Origin: Novipirellula caenicola
GTDB lineage: Bacteria; Planctomycetota; Planctomycetia; Pirellulales; Pirellulaceae
Length of the DNA stretch: 64,000 bases
Reading direction: 5' to 3'
Assembly: GCF_039545035.1 (NCBI RefSeq)
Contig: NZ_BAABRO010000024.1
Span: 26,775-90,774, forward strand
Shown here in pieces: positions 19,656 through 28,736 of the stretch (positions are counted from its first letter, which is position 1; every line of letters begins with the position of its first letter). The notes beneath the pieces were generated by a model. The model saw only the letters and a list, made by a program, of their open reading frames with translations. It was not told the DNA's origin and ran no database searches. The translations under genes and the position numbers were made by a program.

Positions 19656-19681
19656 CTCCTAATTCATTGAGATTCCGAACC

Positions 19682-20851
19682 ATGGCAACCTCTCCTGTTC
19701 CGCTGAACCCTCGTTCTAATTCCGTCGCCTCTACGGGCGGCGGGGTGATCGGGTTGTTGCGCAAGCTGCACTCGATTGAAGTGGGTGGAAAGAAAAAGCC
19801 AGGTGATTCGACACGAATTCCTCCGGTTCCGCTCGCCGATCTGTTGCGTTTGCTGTTGATGTTACTTGAAAACGGATTGTCGCTACCCAAGGCACTTGCC
19901 TCGCTGGCGGCAGACCGATCGTCGGCTCGTTACCGCAGCGTGCTGGTTCGGCTTCGCATGACAATCGAAGCCGGTGGACTGCTCAGTGACGCGATGCAGC
20001 GTTACCCACGCACGTTTACTGCGATGCAAGTCCAGCAGATCCGCATCGGCGAAAAAAGTGGCTCGCTCGAAAAAGCGATGCGTCGTGTTTGCGAACAACT
20101 CGAACGAAGCGTCGCATTAAAGAAGCGAATCATTAAAAAGGTTAGCTACCCGGTGCTGATTACGGTGGCCGGTGCGGGGCTGATGATTTTTATGTGTGTC
20201 GTCGTGGTGCCCGAATTTGAAACCGTCTATTCAAGTAGCGGGGTCGATTTGCCGGTGGTCACACAAGTGGTCACCGGAATGAGCCGGCAAGTGATCCACA
20301 ACGGATGGCTTGTCGTTCCGTTTTGCATCACGCTGGTCGCACTGCTTTCGATCATTCGTTCGCGTCCCAAACTCGCCCGGATGGCCGATGCATTGCTGCT
20401 GAAATTGCCGCTGGTCGGCCCCTGGCTTCGCGACGTTGCGGTGCTGCAATTTGTCGAAGGCATGTCGTCGATGGTCGAGTGCGGCTACACGCCTGCCGAT
20501 GCGGTCGGAGTGGCGGTGGAGTGTGTTCGCAATCGCGAGGTGCGTGCCTCGGTCGACCAGGTCCGGCGCAGCGTGCTACGAGGCGAACGATTGAGTAAAC
20601 AACTCGGTAACCATGACCACTTCTTCTCAGCCACGCTTTGTCAGTTAGTCGCGGTGGGTGAACAGTCGGGCGATTTTCCCAAAGCGCTGCGGGGAGCTTG
20701 CGAGCATCTACGTGAACGACTTGAAACCCGGATCGATGCTTCGGTCGGACTGCTCGAACCGACGCTGACGATCCTGTTGGCGGTCGCGATTGGCGGCATC
20801 GTGCTGTCGATTTACACCCCGATGTTCCACATGTTTGAGGTACTCGAGTGA
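19682..20851 (+). CDS. PilC/GspF-family inner membrane assembly protein
   Basis: 389 residues from the ATG at 19682, 26 bp after the ATPase stop. It has the duplicated T2SSF domain: RLLLMLLENGLSLPKAL... in the first half and FVEGMSSMVECGYTPADAV in the second, with transmembrane helices near each domain end and one at the C-terminus. It forms the membrane platform for PilB/GspE. The stop overlaps the next start by one base (TGATG). Confidence 0.92.
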   Translation: MATSPVPLNPRSNSVASTGGGVIGLLRKLHSIEVGGKKKPGDSTRIPPVPLADLLRLLLMLLENGLSLPKALASLAADRSSARYRSVLVRLRMTIEAGGLLSDAMQRYPRTFTAMQVQQIRIGEKSGSLEKAMRRVCEQLERSVALKKRIIKKVSYPVLITVAGAGLMIFMCVVVVPEFETVYSSSGVDLPVVTQVVTGMSRQVIHNGWLVVPFCITLVALLSIIRSRPKLARMADALLLKLPLVGPWLRDVAVLQFVEGMSSMVECGYTPADAVGVAVECVRNREVRASVDQVRRSVLRGERLSKQLGNHDHFFSATLCQLVAVGEQSGDFPKALRGACEHLRERLETRIDASVGLLEPTLTILLAVAIGGIVLSIYTPMFHMFEVLE

Positions 20852-21174
20852 TGGCGTCTCTGCGAAAAGGATTCACGTTGATCGAAGTGATCGCGGTTCT
20901 GATCATCTCGGCAACCGTTGCCATCATCGGGATCCGGCATCTGCAACAGCCTGGCGATTTGGCTCACGATCGCAGCTGCCAACTTGCCCGAGAGTTGCTG
21001 CAACATCACGTCCAGGCGTATCTCGATGACACCGGTAGCGCCCCCTCGTCAAGCATGCGAGAAATCGCCACCGATGTTTACGCGGGCCGCACGCTGCCGA
21101 CATGTCCGGTGACCAGCCGAGCGTTTCAGCTTGACCGAAGCGGCCGGGTCCGCTGCTCGGATCACCCCGAGTAG
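20851..21174 (+). CDS. Pseudopilin (type II secretion/type IV pilus-like)
   Basis: 107 residues. The leader MASLRKGFTLIEVIAVLIIS is a classical prepilin peptidase site (G|FTLIE) plus hydrophobic spine. The globular part is short with two cysteines (CPVTSR and RCSDHPE) and no clear GspG calcium site. It is the last gene of the receiver-ATPase-platform-pseudopilin operon; an in-frame GTG at 20848 is an alternative start. No prepilin peptidase or secretin is in the window. Confidence 0.85.
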   Translation: MASLRKGFTLIEVIAVLIISATVAIIGIRHLQQPGDLAHDRSCQLARELLQHHVQAYLDDTGSAPSSSMREIATDVYAGRTLPTCPVTSRAFQLDRSGRVRCSDHPE

Positions 21175-21220
21175 GGTCCGCGGATCTCTCCCGGCGGCGT
21201 TGGCCCAATGCCATCTCCCC

Positions 21221-21318
21221 TTGGGTAGCGTTCGCGGCGAGGGGCCCGTCCGGTTGCAGCGTGATAAAACGTTCGGTTTCGACCGGGCGGCTCGCGCCGC
21301 TCCGCTATAAAACCACCC
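21221..21318 (-). repeat. Dispersed ~100-bp repeat, copy A
   Basis: Read on the minus strand, this stretch aligns with 52563-52660 on the plus strand, including a 32-base exact core rich in GC palindromes (gcggcgcgagccgcc). It lies upstream of the U32 gene. The two copies share length and ends, suggesting a dispersed non-coding repeat family. Confidence 0.75.
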
Positions 21319-21436
21319 GGTACGGGCGAAAGTAGATGACATTGGGTGTTGGCTTCCAAGGCAGTGCCGGGCACCAAAATCGATTTCCGGATCGATCCAT
21401 TTCCCAAAATCGCGATTGGTCGTCATACTTGGCTGC

Positions 21437-23956
21437 ATGAACACATTGCCAAGTAAAGTCAGCTCGGAAATCGAACTTCTCTCGCCCGCCGGCGATTGGG
21501 ACTGCGCTCGCGCGGCGGTCGAAAATGGCGCCAATGCGATCTATTTTGGGTTGGACTGTGGTTTCAACGCCCGTTTTCGTGCCCACAATTTTGGGCTGGA
21601 CGATCTGCCGGGATTGATGAGCTGGCTGCGAACCCGCGGTGTTCGTGGTTACGTGACAATGAATACGTTAGCGTTCCCCTCGGAATTGCCTGATTTGATC
21701 AAGGTCATCGAGCGTGTTGCCGAAGCAGGGGTGGACGCGGTTTTGGTCCAAGATTTTGGCGTCGCCCGAATCGTGCGGTCGATTTGCCAGCAGCTGGAAA
21801 TTCACGCGTCGACGCAGATGAGTTTGACCAGTGCCGAAACGATCGCGGTCGCGGCCGATTTGGGACTATCCCGCGTCGTGTTGGCACGCGAGTTGTCGGT
21901 CGCCGAAATTCGCAAGATCACCTCGGCCACCGACATGCCAATCGAAGTCTTTATCCACGGCGCATTGTGCGTGGCCTATTCCGGCCAATGTTTAACCAGC
22001 GAATCGTTGGGCGGGCGAAGTGCGAATCGAGGCCAATGCGCTCAAGCATGTCGGTTGCCGTACGAGCTGATCTGCGATGGCGAAGACCGCGATCTTGGTG
22101 AAGTCCGCTATTTGCTGAGCCCACAAGACTTAGCCGGCTATGCCGCTATCCCCGACATGATCGACGCCGGAGTGGCGTCGCTGAAGATCGAAGGGCGACT
22201 GAAAACGCCGGAATATGTCGCCAACATCACGGGACACTATCGACGCGCGATTGATGATGCAATCCGCACCGGCGAAGTCCATGTCGACGACACCGATCGA
22301 CAAGAAATGGAACTGTCGTTTTCGCGAGGTTTCTCACCAGGATGGCTCGAAGGCAATGACCACAAGCGATTGGTTCCTGGCAAACAGTCATCCAAACGCG
22401 GCATCGAGATCGGCAAGGTATTGGACTTTGACCAGAATCGCATCCGGATCCGGTTAGCGTCGCCGGTCGCACTGGGCGACGGCTTGGCGATCGCGGTTGC
22501 CGGAGAAACGATGCAGGGCGGCCGCATCTATTCGATCGAAAGCTTGCAATACGATCGCATGGAATCGGCCAAAGCGGGCAGCGAAGTGTGGATCGGATTT
22601 GGTCGGGGCGAGATCGATTGGCGCGACGTCGACATCGACGACATCGTGTTCAAAAACGACGACCCTAAACTGAACCGTCGATTGCGACAGAGTTTCGCTC
22701 GCGCCGATGCCGTCGTTCGTCAAGAGATTGACATTGAGGTGCACGCGGCGGTGGGTGCGGCATTAAAGATGTCCGCAAAGACCGCCGGTGGTTTGACCGT
22801 CGATGTGGTGGGGCAGCAAGTGCTTGAAAAAGCCAATAAGCATCCCGCCGACGAGACCATGCTGCGAGAAAAAGTCGCACGATTGGGCGGCACTCCGTTT
22901 CACTTGAAGAATTTCAAGGCCCATATCAGTGACGGCCCGATGGTCCCCGTCGGGCTGATCAATCAGCTTCGCCGCGAATTGGTCGACGCGTTGGTCGAGC
23001 GACTTGAATCGCGTCCCGAGCGAATCATCAACGTCGCCGCGGGACGCCGCATGTTGGCGCCGCTGAATCGTGACGCAACCACGCAAACCGACGATTCGCC
23101 TCGACTCGCCGTGCTGTGCCGCAACTTGGAACAAGTCGCCGTCGCCAGCCAATTCGCCGACTGCACGATCTACGCGGATTTTCATGACGTCCGCGAGTAC
23201 AAGGATGCGATTGCGACGGCGCACCAAAACAACGCGACGATCGGATTGGCGTGCGTACGCATGCAAAAACCGGGCGAAATGGGACTCTTGCGAGTGCTCG
23301 GACGCCATGAACCCGATTTCTTCCTGGCTCGAAATCTTGCCGCCGTCCGCTTTTTGACGGATACCGGCAAGCCGGTGGTTGCCGATTTCTCGCTAAACGT
23401 TGCCAATCATCGCTCGGCCGAATGGTTGCTCGGTTTGGGCGTCCAGCGAGTGACCAGTTCCTATGATTTGAATCGCGATCAGTTGATGGACTTGGTCCAA
23501 TCGGTGGTCCCCAACCAGCTCGAGATCGTCGTGCATCAGCACATGCCGATGTTCCACATGGAGCACTGTGTGTTCTGCAGCGTGATGTCACCGGGAACGA
23601 ACAAGACAAATTGTGGCCGTCCCTGTGATCGCCACGTCGTCAAGTTGCGGGACCGTGTCGGAGCCGAGCATCCGCTGCAAGCGGACGTCGCATGCCGCAA
23701 CACGCTGTACAACGCGACGGCGCAAAGCGGGTCCGAGATTGTCGCCGATTTGATCGGTCGCGGCGTCCAGTGGTTTCGAATCGAACTGTTGAACGAAAAC
23801 GAAAAGGAAACGCGAGAAACGATTCAAACGTATCAAGCGTTACTTGGCGGTGAGATCTCGGGCAGCGAGGTTTGGAAACGCCTGCAAGCGACGAATCGAT
23901 TGGGCGTGACCCGCGGGACGCTCGAATCCAAACGCAACCCGCTGGCGATTTTGTAG
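21437..23956 (+). CDS. U32-family peptidase-like protein (RlhA/YdcP-like)
   Basis: 839 residues from the ATG at 21437. The N-terminal TIM-barrel starts ELLSPAGDWDCARAAVENGA. The U32 signature is EVFIHGALCVAYSGQCLTSE, followed by GGRSANRGQCAQACR, which holds the cysteines thought to bind an Fe-S cluster. The middle fits a DUF3656-like region. A C-terminal cysteine block (HCVFC, NCGRPC, ACRN) is also present. Large U32 proteins of this build include RlhA, which hydroxylates a 23S rRNA cytidine; that specific role is only suggested. Length is larger than E. coli RlhA because of the extra C-terminal domain. Confidence 0.85.
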   Translation: MNTLPSKVSSEIELLSPAGDWDCARAAVENGANAIYFGLDCGFNARFRAHNFGLDDLPGLMSWLRTRGVRGYVTMNTLAFPSELPDLIKVIERVAEAGVDAVLVQDFGVARIVRSICQQLEIHASTQMSLTSAETIAVAADLGLSRVVLARELSVAEIRKITSATDMPIEVFIHGALCVAYSGQCLTSESLGGRSANRGQCAQACRLPYELICDGEDRDLGEVRYLLSPQDLAGYAAIPDMIDAGVASLKIEGRLKTPEYVANITGHYRRAIDDAIRTGEVHVDDTDRQEMELSFSRGFSPGWLEGNDHKRLVPGKQSSKRGIEIGKVLDFDQNRIRIRLASPVALGDGLAIAVAGETMQGGRIYSIESLQYDRMESAKAGSEVWIGFGRGEIDWRDVDIDDIVFKNDDPKLNRRLRQSFARADAVVRQEIDIEVHAAVGAALKMSAKTAGGLTVDVVGQQVLEKANKHPADETMLREKVARLGGTPFHLKNFKAHISDGPMVPVGLINQLRRELVDALVERLESRPERIINVAAGRRMLAPLNRDATTQTDDSPRLAVLCRNLEQVAVASQFADCTIYADFHDVREYKDAIATAHQNNATIGLACVRMQKPGEMGLLRVLGRHEPDFFLARNLAAVRFLTDTGKPVVADFSLNVANHRSAEWLLGLGVQRVTSSYDLNRDQLMDLVQSVVPNQLEIVVHQHMPMFHMEHCVFCSVMSPGTNKTNCGRPCDRHVVKLRDRVGAEHPLQADVACRNTLYNATAQSGSEIVADLIGRGVQWFRIELLNENEKETRETIQTYQALLGGEISGSEVWKRLQATNRLGVTRGTLESKRNPLAIL

Positions 23957-24078
23957 GCGTGTTTGGAGTATCACAAGGAAGCGAGCGCCGATAGCAAGCT
24001 GTAGGGTTAAACAGGTAGGAACAATTGGGTGAACGAGTGTTTCGCAAAAAGTTTAGTCACGAAGTGACGTCACGTAGT

Positions 24079-24246
24079 AGCCCCGGACGTCAGTCCGGGG
24101 TTTGGGAAACCAAAGCGAACCAAGTCGCAACGCGACGACAGGAAACGCGGATGTATGCATGAAGGCCCGCCAGGAATCGACACCTGTCGTCGCTTTGCGA
24201 CTTGGGGTGTAGGTTCGGCGTCGCCCCCGGACTAGCGTCCGGGGCT
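24079..24246. repeat. Composite palindromic intergenic element
   Basis: Within the 380-base gap between two genes. Two outer hairpins (ccccggac-gtca-gtccgggg at 24081-24100; ccccggac-tagc-gtccgggg at 24225-24244) flank a pair of 22-base inverted arms (24121-24142 and 24183-24204) that match at 21 of 22 positions. The whole unit could fold into a cruciform or a long multi-hairpin RNA. The remaining gap (23957-24078 and 24247-24337) shows nothing else. Confidence 0.8.
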
Positions 24247-24337
24247 ATCAACTGCCGTCGCTATCGCGACTAACAATCGAAACAAAACTTGCGCAGCAAT
24301 CATTTCCACGTCATACCGAGTTTTAGCAGACCAACGC

Positions 24338-25525
24338 CTATCCCACTTTCTTCAGCACCGCTCGGTACTTGCGGCCGGCTTGTTCGGGCAGGAACGTCCG
24401 CTGCCGCTCGGCGCGGTTCTTGCGGAACCAGGTCGCGACCAGGTTTAGCGTGTGAGGATACGCGCCGTGGCCGCGATCGATCGAGTTCGCGGTGATCGCT
24501 TTCCAGTGCTCAAGCGTCGGTTTCATCCGCGCGTACTGCTCTGCATTCTTAGGGGCCGCCGCCACGGCCGCCAATTCGCCTCCGTGGATCAAATACCACG
24601 TGTGACAGCCATCGTAACCGGCCACTGGATAGATAAAGGTATAGTCGCGGCGTGCCTTGGCAAGCATCGCTAGTTTGCGATGCACGTACTTGACCGATGC
24701 CAGCGTCTCGTAGGCTCGCCCTGCCAACTCGTACTGCTGATTCGCCGCAGCGTTTTCCATTTGGTCTTGCAGCGCCACGATCGGCTCGTCATTGAACCCT
24801 TCGAGAAAACTTTGAGCTGCGTTGACTTGCGTCTGGTAGGCGTCGCCGGTACAGGCGGCTGCACAGGGGCCCAAGCAGGTATTCAGTTCAAGTCGCAAAC
24901 AACCGGGACGATGTTCAAGATCGAACAACTGCAATTGCTCGGCAAAATGAAACACTTGTTGTTGGCTGCAATCTCGCAAGCGAAACACTTTGTTGAGCGC
25001 ATCGATCGCTCGCTGCATCCGTTTGGCACCGTAAAAAGGCCCTTCGACGCCAACACAATCTTGCGGTGGCTTGGCCGCTAAAAAGAAATAGGGGGCTGGC
25101 ACGCGGCCCAGACACAGATAGACGGGGCGTTGACGCTTTGGCACCCCTTGGACGTTCCAGCGAGGTGAGAAACGGCGAATCAATTGCTGTTCACGAACCA
25201 ACGCGGCAAAATCACTCGGTTGGGTTTCCCACTGAATCGCTCGCGTGTTCTCGATGATGCGACCGCCCTTTTCGTCCTTGTTCGAATCGGCAAAGTAGCT
25301 GAGCAATCGCGAACGCAGCGATTTGCTCTTGCCGACATAGATCAAGTCGCCTTTGCGGCTGAGCATCCCATACACGCCGGGAACTTGCGGACAGGTCTGC
25401 ACGATTTGATCGCGAATCTCTCGCTTGGTCTGGCCCCCGACCGCTTCGATCCCGCGCGGCGGGTGCGGATTAAGTGAATCGATGCCAAAACCAAATGCGG
25501 GCTGATCGGGCCAAATTGCCTCCAT
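24338..25525 (-). CDS. GIY-YIG nuclease with UVR domain (Cho/UvrC-like)
   Basis: 395 residues. A GIY-YIG domain at ~47-125 (PGVYGMLSRKGDLIYVGKSK, Arg-rich helix, then LVREQQLIRRFSPRWN) is followed by a cysteine-bearing segment (CLRLELNTCLGPCAAACTG) as in UvrC, and a UVR-like segment (~265-300). The C-terminal RNase H-like nuclease and HhH domains of UvrC are absent. It thus resembles Cho or the 3'-incising half of UvrC and probably acts in DNA repair. Single-gene unit. Confidence 0.85.
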   Translation of the reverse strand: MEAIWPDQPAFGFGIDSLNPHPPRGIEAVGGQTKREIRDQIVQTCPQVPGVYGMLSRKGDLIYVGKSKSLRSRLLSYFADSNKDEKGGRIIENTRAIQWETQPSDFAALVREQQLIRRFSPRWNVQGVPKRQRPVYLCLGRVPAPYFFLAAKPPQDCVGVEGPFYGAKRMQRAIDALNKVFRLRDCSQQQVFHFAEQLQLFDLEHRPGCLRLELNTCLGPCAAACTGDAYQTQVNAAQSFLEGFNDEPIVALQDQMENAAANQQYELAGRAYETLASVKYVHRKLAMLAKARRDYTFIYPVAGYDGCHTWYLIHGGELAAVAAAPKNAEQYARMKPTLEHWKAITANSIDRGHGAYPHTLNLVATWFRKNRAERQRTFLPEQAGRKYRAVLKKVG

Positions 25526-25700
25526 GCTGTCTGCCGTCCTTGGAATGAGTGAGGGATTGCTTTTTGAAAATCGCGCGTCGCGAAATCATTATGCCGCAAT
25601 CCCGGCAATCGCCCAAGCAGCAAAACAGCCTGGCAATTTGAATTTGACAGGAGATTTAGAGTGCTAGCAAAACCGTCGTGCCGTTCCGAATCGCGGTCGC

Positions 25701-26702
25701 TTAGAGCTGCATTTCGACGATCGAAAGCGCGTCGGCAGCCGTTTTTGCATCTAGGATTGGCGAGACGTCCGAGCCAGCGACCGCGTTGGCTGCAGCGTCA
25801 ATCTCTTCGACAAAACCGGCAATCGGGTCTCCATCGCCGAGTGTGGGCCGCTCAACCGAACCATCTGCATTCATGATCGTTAGCGGAATCGATGCGGTGC
25901 TGCCGTCGGCATAGGCGGCGAATTCAAACTGTAGCGTCGCCTTTTCGAAGCTGACTTCGTAACCGTGCGTGAATCCGCGCGCGGGTGAATCGATCACACC
26001 TCCGCCGGCCGACACGACCAATGACGGATCTTCGAACTGGAACACGGTTTCGTAGAACTTGGGGGTGCCGTCTTTGCATTGCTTGGCACACGAAGCTGCG
26101 GCGGGCATCCCGAACAGTAAGCGGATCAGATGCGCGTCGTGGACCTGCAAATCGACGAGCGGCCCGCCCACTTTTTCTCGATCATAAAAATCAGGAATCC
26201 AATCGGGCGGGCTGATCGTGCGTTTGAAACGACCGGCAATGGGTTTGCCCCAGCGACCGTCGCTTGCGGCATCGACCAATATTTTGAACTCGGGCATGAA
26301 CGGCAAAATATGAGCAACCATCAATTGCCCCGGTTTTGCTTCGGCGGCGAGTGCTTGGGCGGTCGCCGCGTCTAGCGCGAGCGGTTTTTCACAAAGCACT
26401 CGTTTGCCACTTTGAAAACAGCGGCGGATGGCATCGGCGTGCAGATGCGGTGGCAGACAGACGTCGATCAAATCGATCGAATCGTCCGCTAACATTTCGT
26501 CCAACGATTCAACGACGTTTAACGAGCTGACATCGATTTGTTCTCCTGGCGGGCCAAAGTTTCCCTTGATCTCTCGCCAATCCCCACTGCGTTTCTTGGG
26601 GTCGCGGCTGGCAAACGCAACCAACTCGGCCTGGGTCGATCGCTGATAAGCCAAGTAATGGATCCAGCCCATGAATCCGACGCCCAAAATTCCAGCGCGC
26701 AT
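25701..26702 (-). CDS. Gfo/Idh/MocA-family oxidoreductase
   Basis: 333 residues from the ATG at 26702; upstream in-frame extension lacks protein character. The Rossmann fold begins MRAGILGVGFMGWIHYLAYQ (GxGxxG variant). The EKPLALD motif with the family's key Lys is present (CEKPLALDAATAQ), and DLQVHDAHLIRLLFG carries the likely catalytic region. Such enzymes oxidise or reduce sugars or inositols with NAD(P). Substrate unknown; neighbours give no clue. Confidence 0.9.
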   Translation of the reverse strand: MRAGILGVGFMGWIHYLAYQRSTQAELVAFASRDPKKRSGDWREIKGNFGPPGEQIDVSSLNVVESLDEMLADDSIDLIDVCLPPHLHADAIRRCFQSGKRVLCEKPLALDAATAQALAAEAKPGQLMVAHILPFMPEFKILVDAASDGRWGKPIAGRFKRTISPPDWIPDFYDREKVGGPLVDLQVHDAHLIRLLFGMPAAASCAKQCKDGTPKFYETVFQFEDPSLVVSAGGGVIDSPARGFTHGYEVSFEKATLQFEFAAYADGSTASIPLTIMNADGSVERPTLGDGDPIAGFVEEIDAAANAVAGSDVSPILDAKTAADALSIVEMQL

Positions 26703-26922
26703 TGAAATCTCCGAAAATCTTGATGAATGACGGCAACGAATGTTTCTAACTTTTGTTTGTTCGAGGCGTGATTGTAACGCAAAATCGTCTGCCGCAGGCC
26801 CCACCACGTTCAGCTGTCGGGATCGATGCATTAAACTGAGCGTCACCAATCACCACGACCGTCGACTTCCTATTTTTTCGAATCGCGGCTTTTCGAATCG
26901 CGGTGCCGTTTCAGAGGAAAAA

Positions 26923-28188
26923 ATGAAACACGTTCTGCTTCTACTCTCGATGCTATGTCTCGTTTCACTGTGCCCCCAGGACGGTGCGGCACAGGATTGG
27001 GCACAATGGCGAGGTCCCGATGCCAACAACCATGCCGCCACGGACATCAAACTGCCGTTCCGCTGGGACGTTTCCACCGCAAGCGATGTTGCATGGCGAA
27101 CCAGAATTCCAGGGCGAGGACACTCGACACCGATTGTGGTCGAAGATTCAATTTTCCTGACCACCGCTGATGTCGCCAAGCAAACACAAAGCTTGTTGAA
27201 ACTGAATCGATCCGATGGACGAATGATGGACCAATGGGTAATCCATCGCGGCACGCTGCCAGAACGTATTCATCCACACAACTCGCACGCATCGCCAAGC
27301 CCCGCATTTGACGGCACGCGGATCTACGTTGCCTTTCACACCGACGACGCCATCTGGGTCACCGCCTTGACCACCGAAGGACGTGAAGTGTGGCAGCGGA
27401 AGGTGAGCAACTTTGCACCCGAGGCGTTTCAGTTCGGGTACGGAGCCAGTCCGATTATCGAAGACGATCTTGTGATCGTCGCAGCGGAGTACGATGGAGA
27501 GGACAGCGGACTCTATGCGTTGGACTCGCGTACCGGCAAACCCGTCTGGAAGACCGCCCGTCCCAAAAATTTGAATTTCGCTTCACCGATCGTGACAACG
27601 CTTTCTGGACGACGACAAATTCTGCTGGCCGGTGCGGACAAAATTTGTGCTTACAACCCACGCGATGGCAAAGAGCTGTGGAGTGTCGACACCGCGACCG
27701 AAGCCATTTGCGGCACTGTGGTTTGGGATGACCAACAACACATCATGGTCAGCGGCGGCAACCCGAAATCGGGGACATGGTGCGTTAGCGGCAAAGGCAA
27801 CCACAACGTGTTATGGGAGAATCCCGTACAATGCTACGAACAGTCCCTGTTGGCGATCCCCGGCTATGTGTTCGGTGCAGCCGATAACGGCGTGTTGTAT
27901 TGCTGGCGGACGCATGACGGAACCGAAATGTGGAAAGCGAGACTGTTCGGCGGTGGCATCAGCGCGTCGCCGCTGCTGGTCGGGGACAAGATTTATATCG
28001 CAAGCGAAGCGGGAATGATCTATGTCGTCGCGGCAACGCCCAATCGATTTGATTTGTTGTCCGAAAATCCATCGGGCGATTCGATCTTTGCCACGCCGGT
28101 GGCCATCGACGACCGCTTGTTGATTCGAACCGGAATCGGGGTTGGCGACGACCGTAACGAGTATCTGATTGCGATCGGTAAGAAATAA
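26923..28188 (+). CDS. Secreted PQQ-like beta-propeller repeat protein
   Basis: 421 residues from ATG 26923 with AGAGGA upstream. A signal peptide (MKHVLLLLSMLCLVSLCPQ...AAQ) is followed by repeated Trp-docking motifs of the BamB/PQQ type (YALDSRTGKPVWKTA, CAYNPRDGKELWSVD, YCWRTHDGTEMWKA). It starts with QDWAQWRGPDANN, a very common opening for planctomycete PQQ-repeat proteins. Cofactor binding is not certain; many such proteins are scaffolds. Confidence 0.88.
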   Translation: MKHVLLLLSMLCLVSLCPQDGAAQDWAQWRGPDANNHAATDIKLPFRWDVSTASDVAWRTRIPGRGHSTPIVVEDSIFLTTADVAKQTQSLLKLNRSDGRMMDQWVIHRGTLPERIHPHNSHASPSPAFDGTRIYVAFHTDDAIWVTALTTEGREVWQRKVSNFAPEAFQFGYGASPIIEDDLVIVAAEYDGEDSGLYALDSRTGKPVWKTARPKNLNFASPIVTTLSGRRQILLAGADKICAYNPRDGKELWSVDTATEAICGTVVWDDQQHIMVSGGNPKSGTWCVSGKGNHNVLWENPVQCYEQSLLAIPGYVFGAADNGVLYCWRTHDGTEMWKARLFGGGISASPLLVGDKIYIASEAGMIYVVAATPNRFDLLSENPSGDSIFATPVAIDDRLLIRTGIGVGDDRNEYLIAIGKK

Positions 28189-28208
28189 TACGGCAAAGCG
28201 ATTCCATT

Positions 28209-28736
28209 ATGGAAAATCCCTATCAACCGCCTGTCGAAACCGAAGAAGCGACCGCACCAACGACGCTGCCTGTAGATGGGCCCGTTAGGTTTGCCGGAGG
28301 CTTGACCGCGGTCGGGGCAGTCGGAGCGATCGGGGGAACTCTGCTACTGGCCATTGCATCAACCGGCGTCGCGATCGGCAATTACCCAGGCATGTTGATT
28401 CTGTTGCTCGGTGTGCTGGGGTTTGCATCGTTGTGGGGCGTCGTTTCGCTGCTGCGAGGCGTAACCATCACCATGCCATGGAAATTGGTATTGCCGCTGC
28501 TGCTGACGCCGATTGTGTTTGTCTTGTTTGTCCCGGTTTGCACCGCCGGTGGTTTTGTTGCAATGATGACCATCGGCAACGCCGGCTATGGCCCATCGAT
28601 GGTCGGGGTTAGCATCACGGTGATCGGCAGCTTCACATTAACCATCATCAGCATCGCGACCATGATACGATCTCGCTATGCCGCCCGTGCTCGCGAAGAC
28701 GCCGCGATCGCTCGACGCGAGAGTACCCGCGAATGA
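28209..28736 (+). CDS. Small polytopic membrane protein
   Basis: 175 residues with four hydrophobic segments and the N-terminus MENPYQPPVETEEATAPTT, a NPYQPP start seen often in planctomycete membrane proteins. No family with known function recognised. The start lies 20 bp after the PQQ protein stop, and the stop overlaps the radical SAM gene start (ATGA), so it is probably co-transcribed with both. Confidence 0.7.
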   Translation: MENPYQPPVETEEATAPTTLPVDGPVRFAGGLTAVGAVGAIGGTLLLAIASTGVAIGNYPGMLILLLGVLGFASLWGVVSLLRGVTITMPWKLVLPLLLTPIVFVLFVPVCTAGGFVAMMTIGNAGYGPSMVGVSITVIGSFTLTIISIATMIRSRYAARAREDAAIARRESTRE

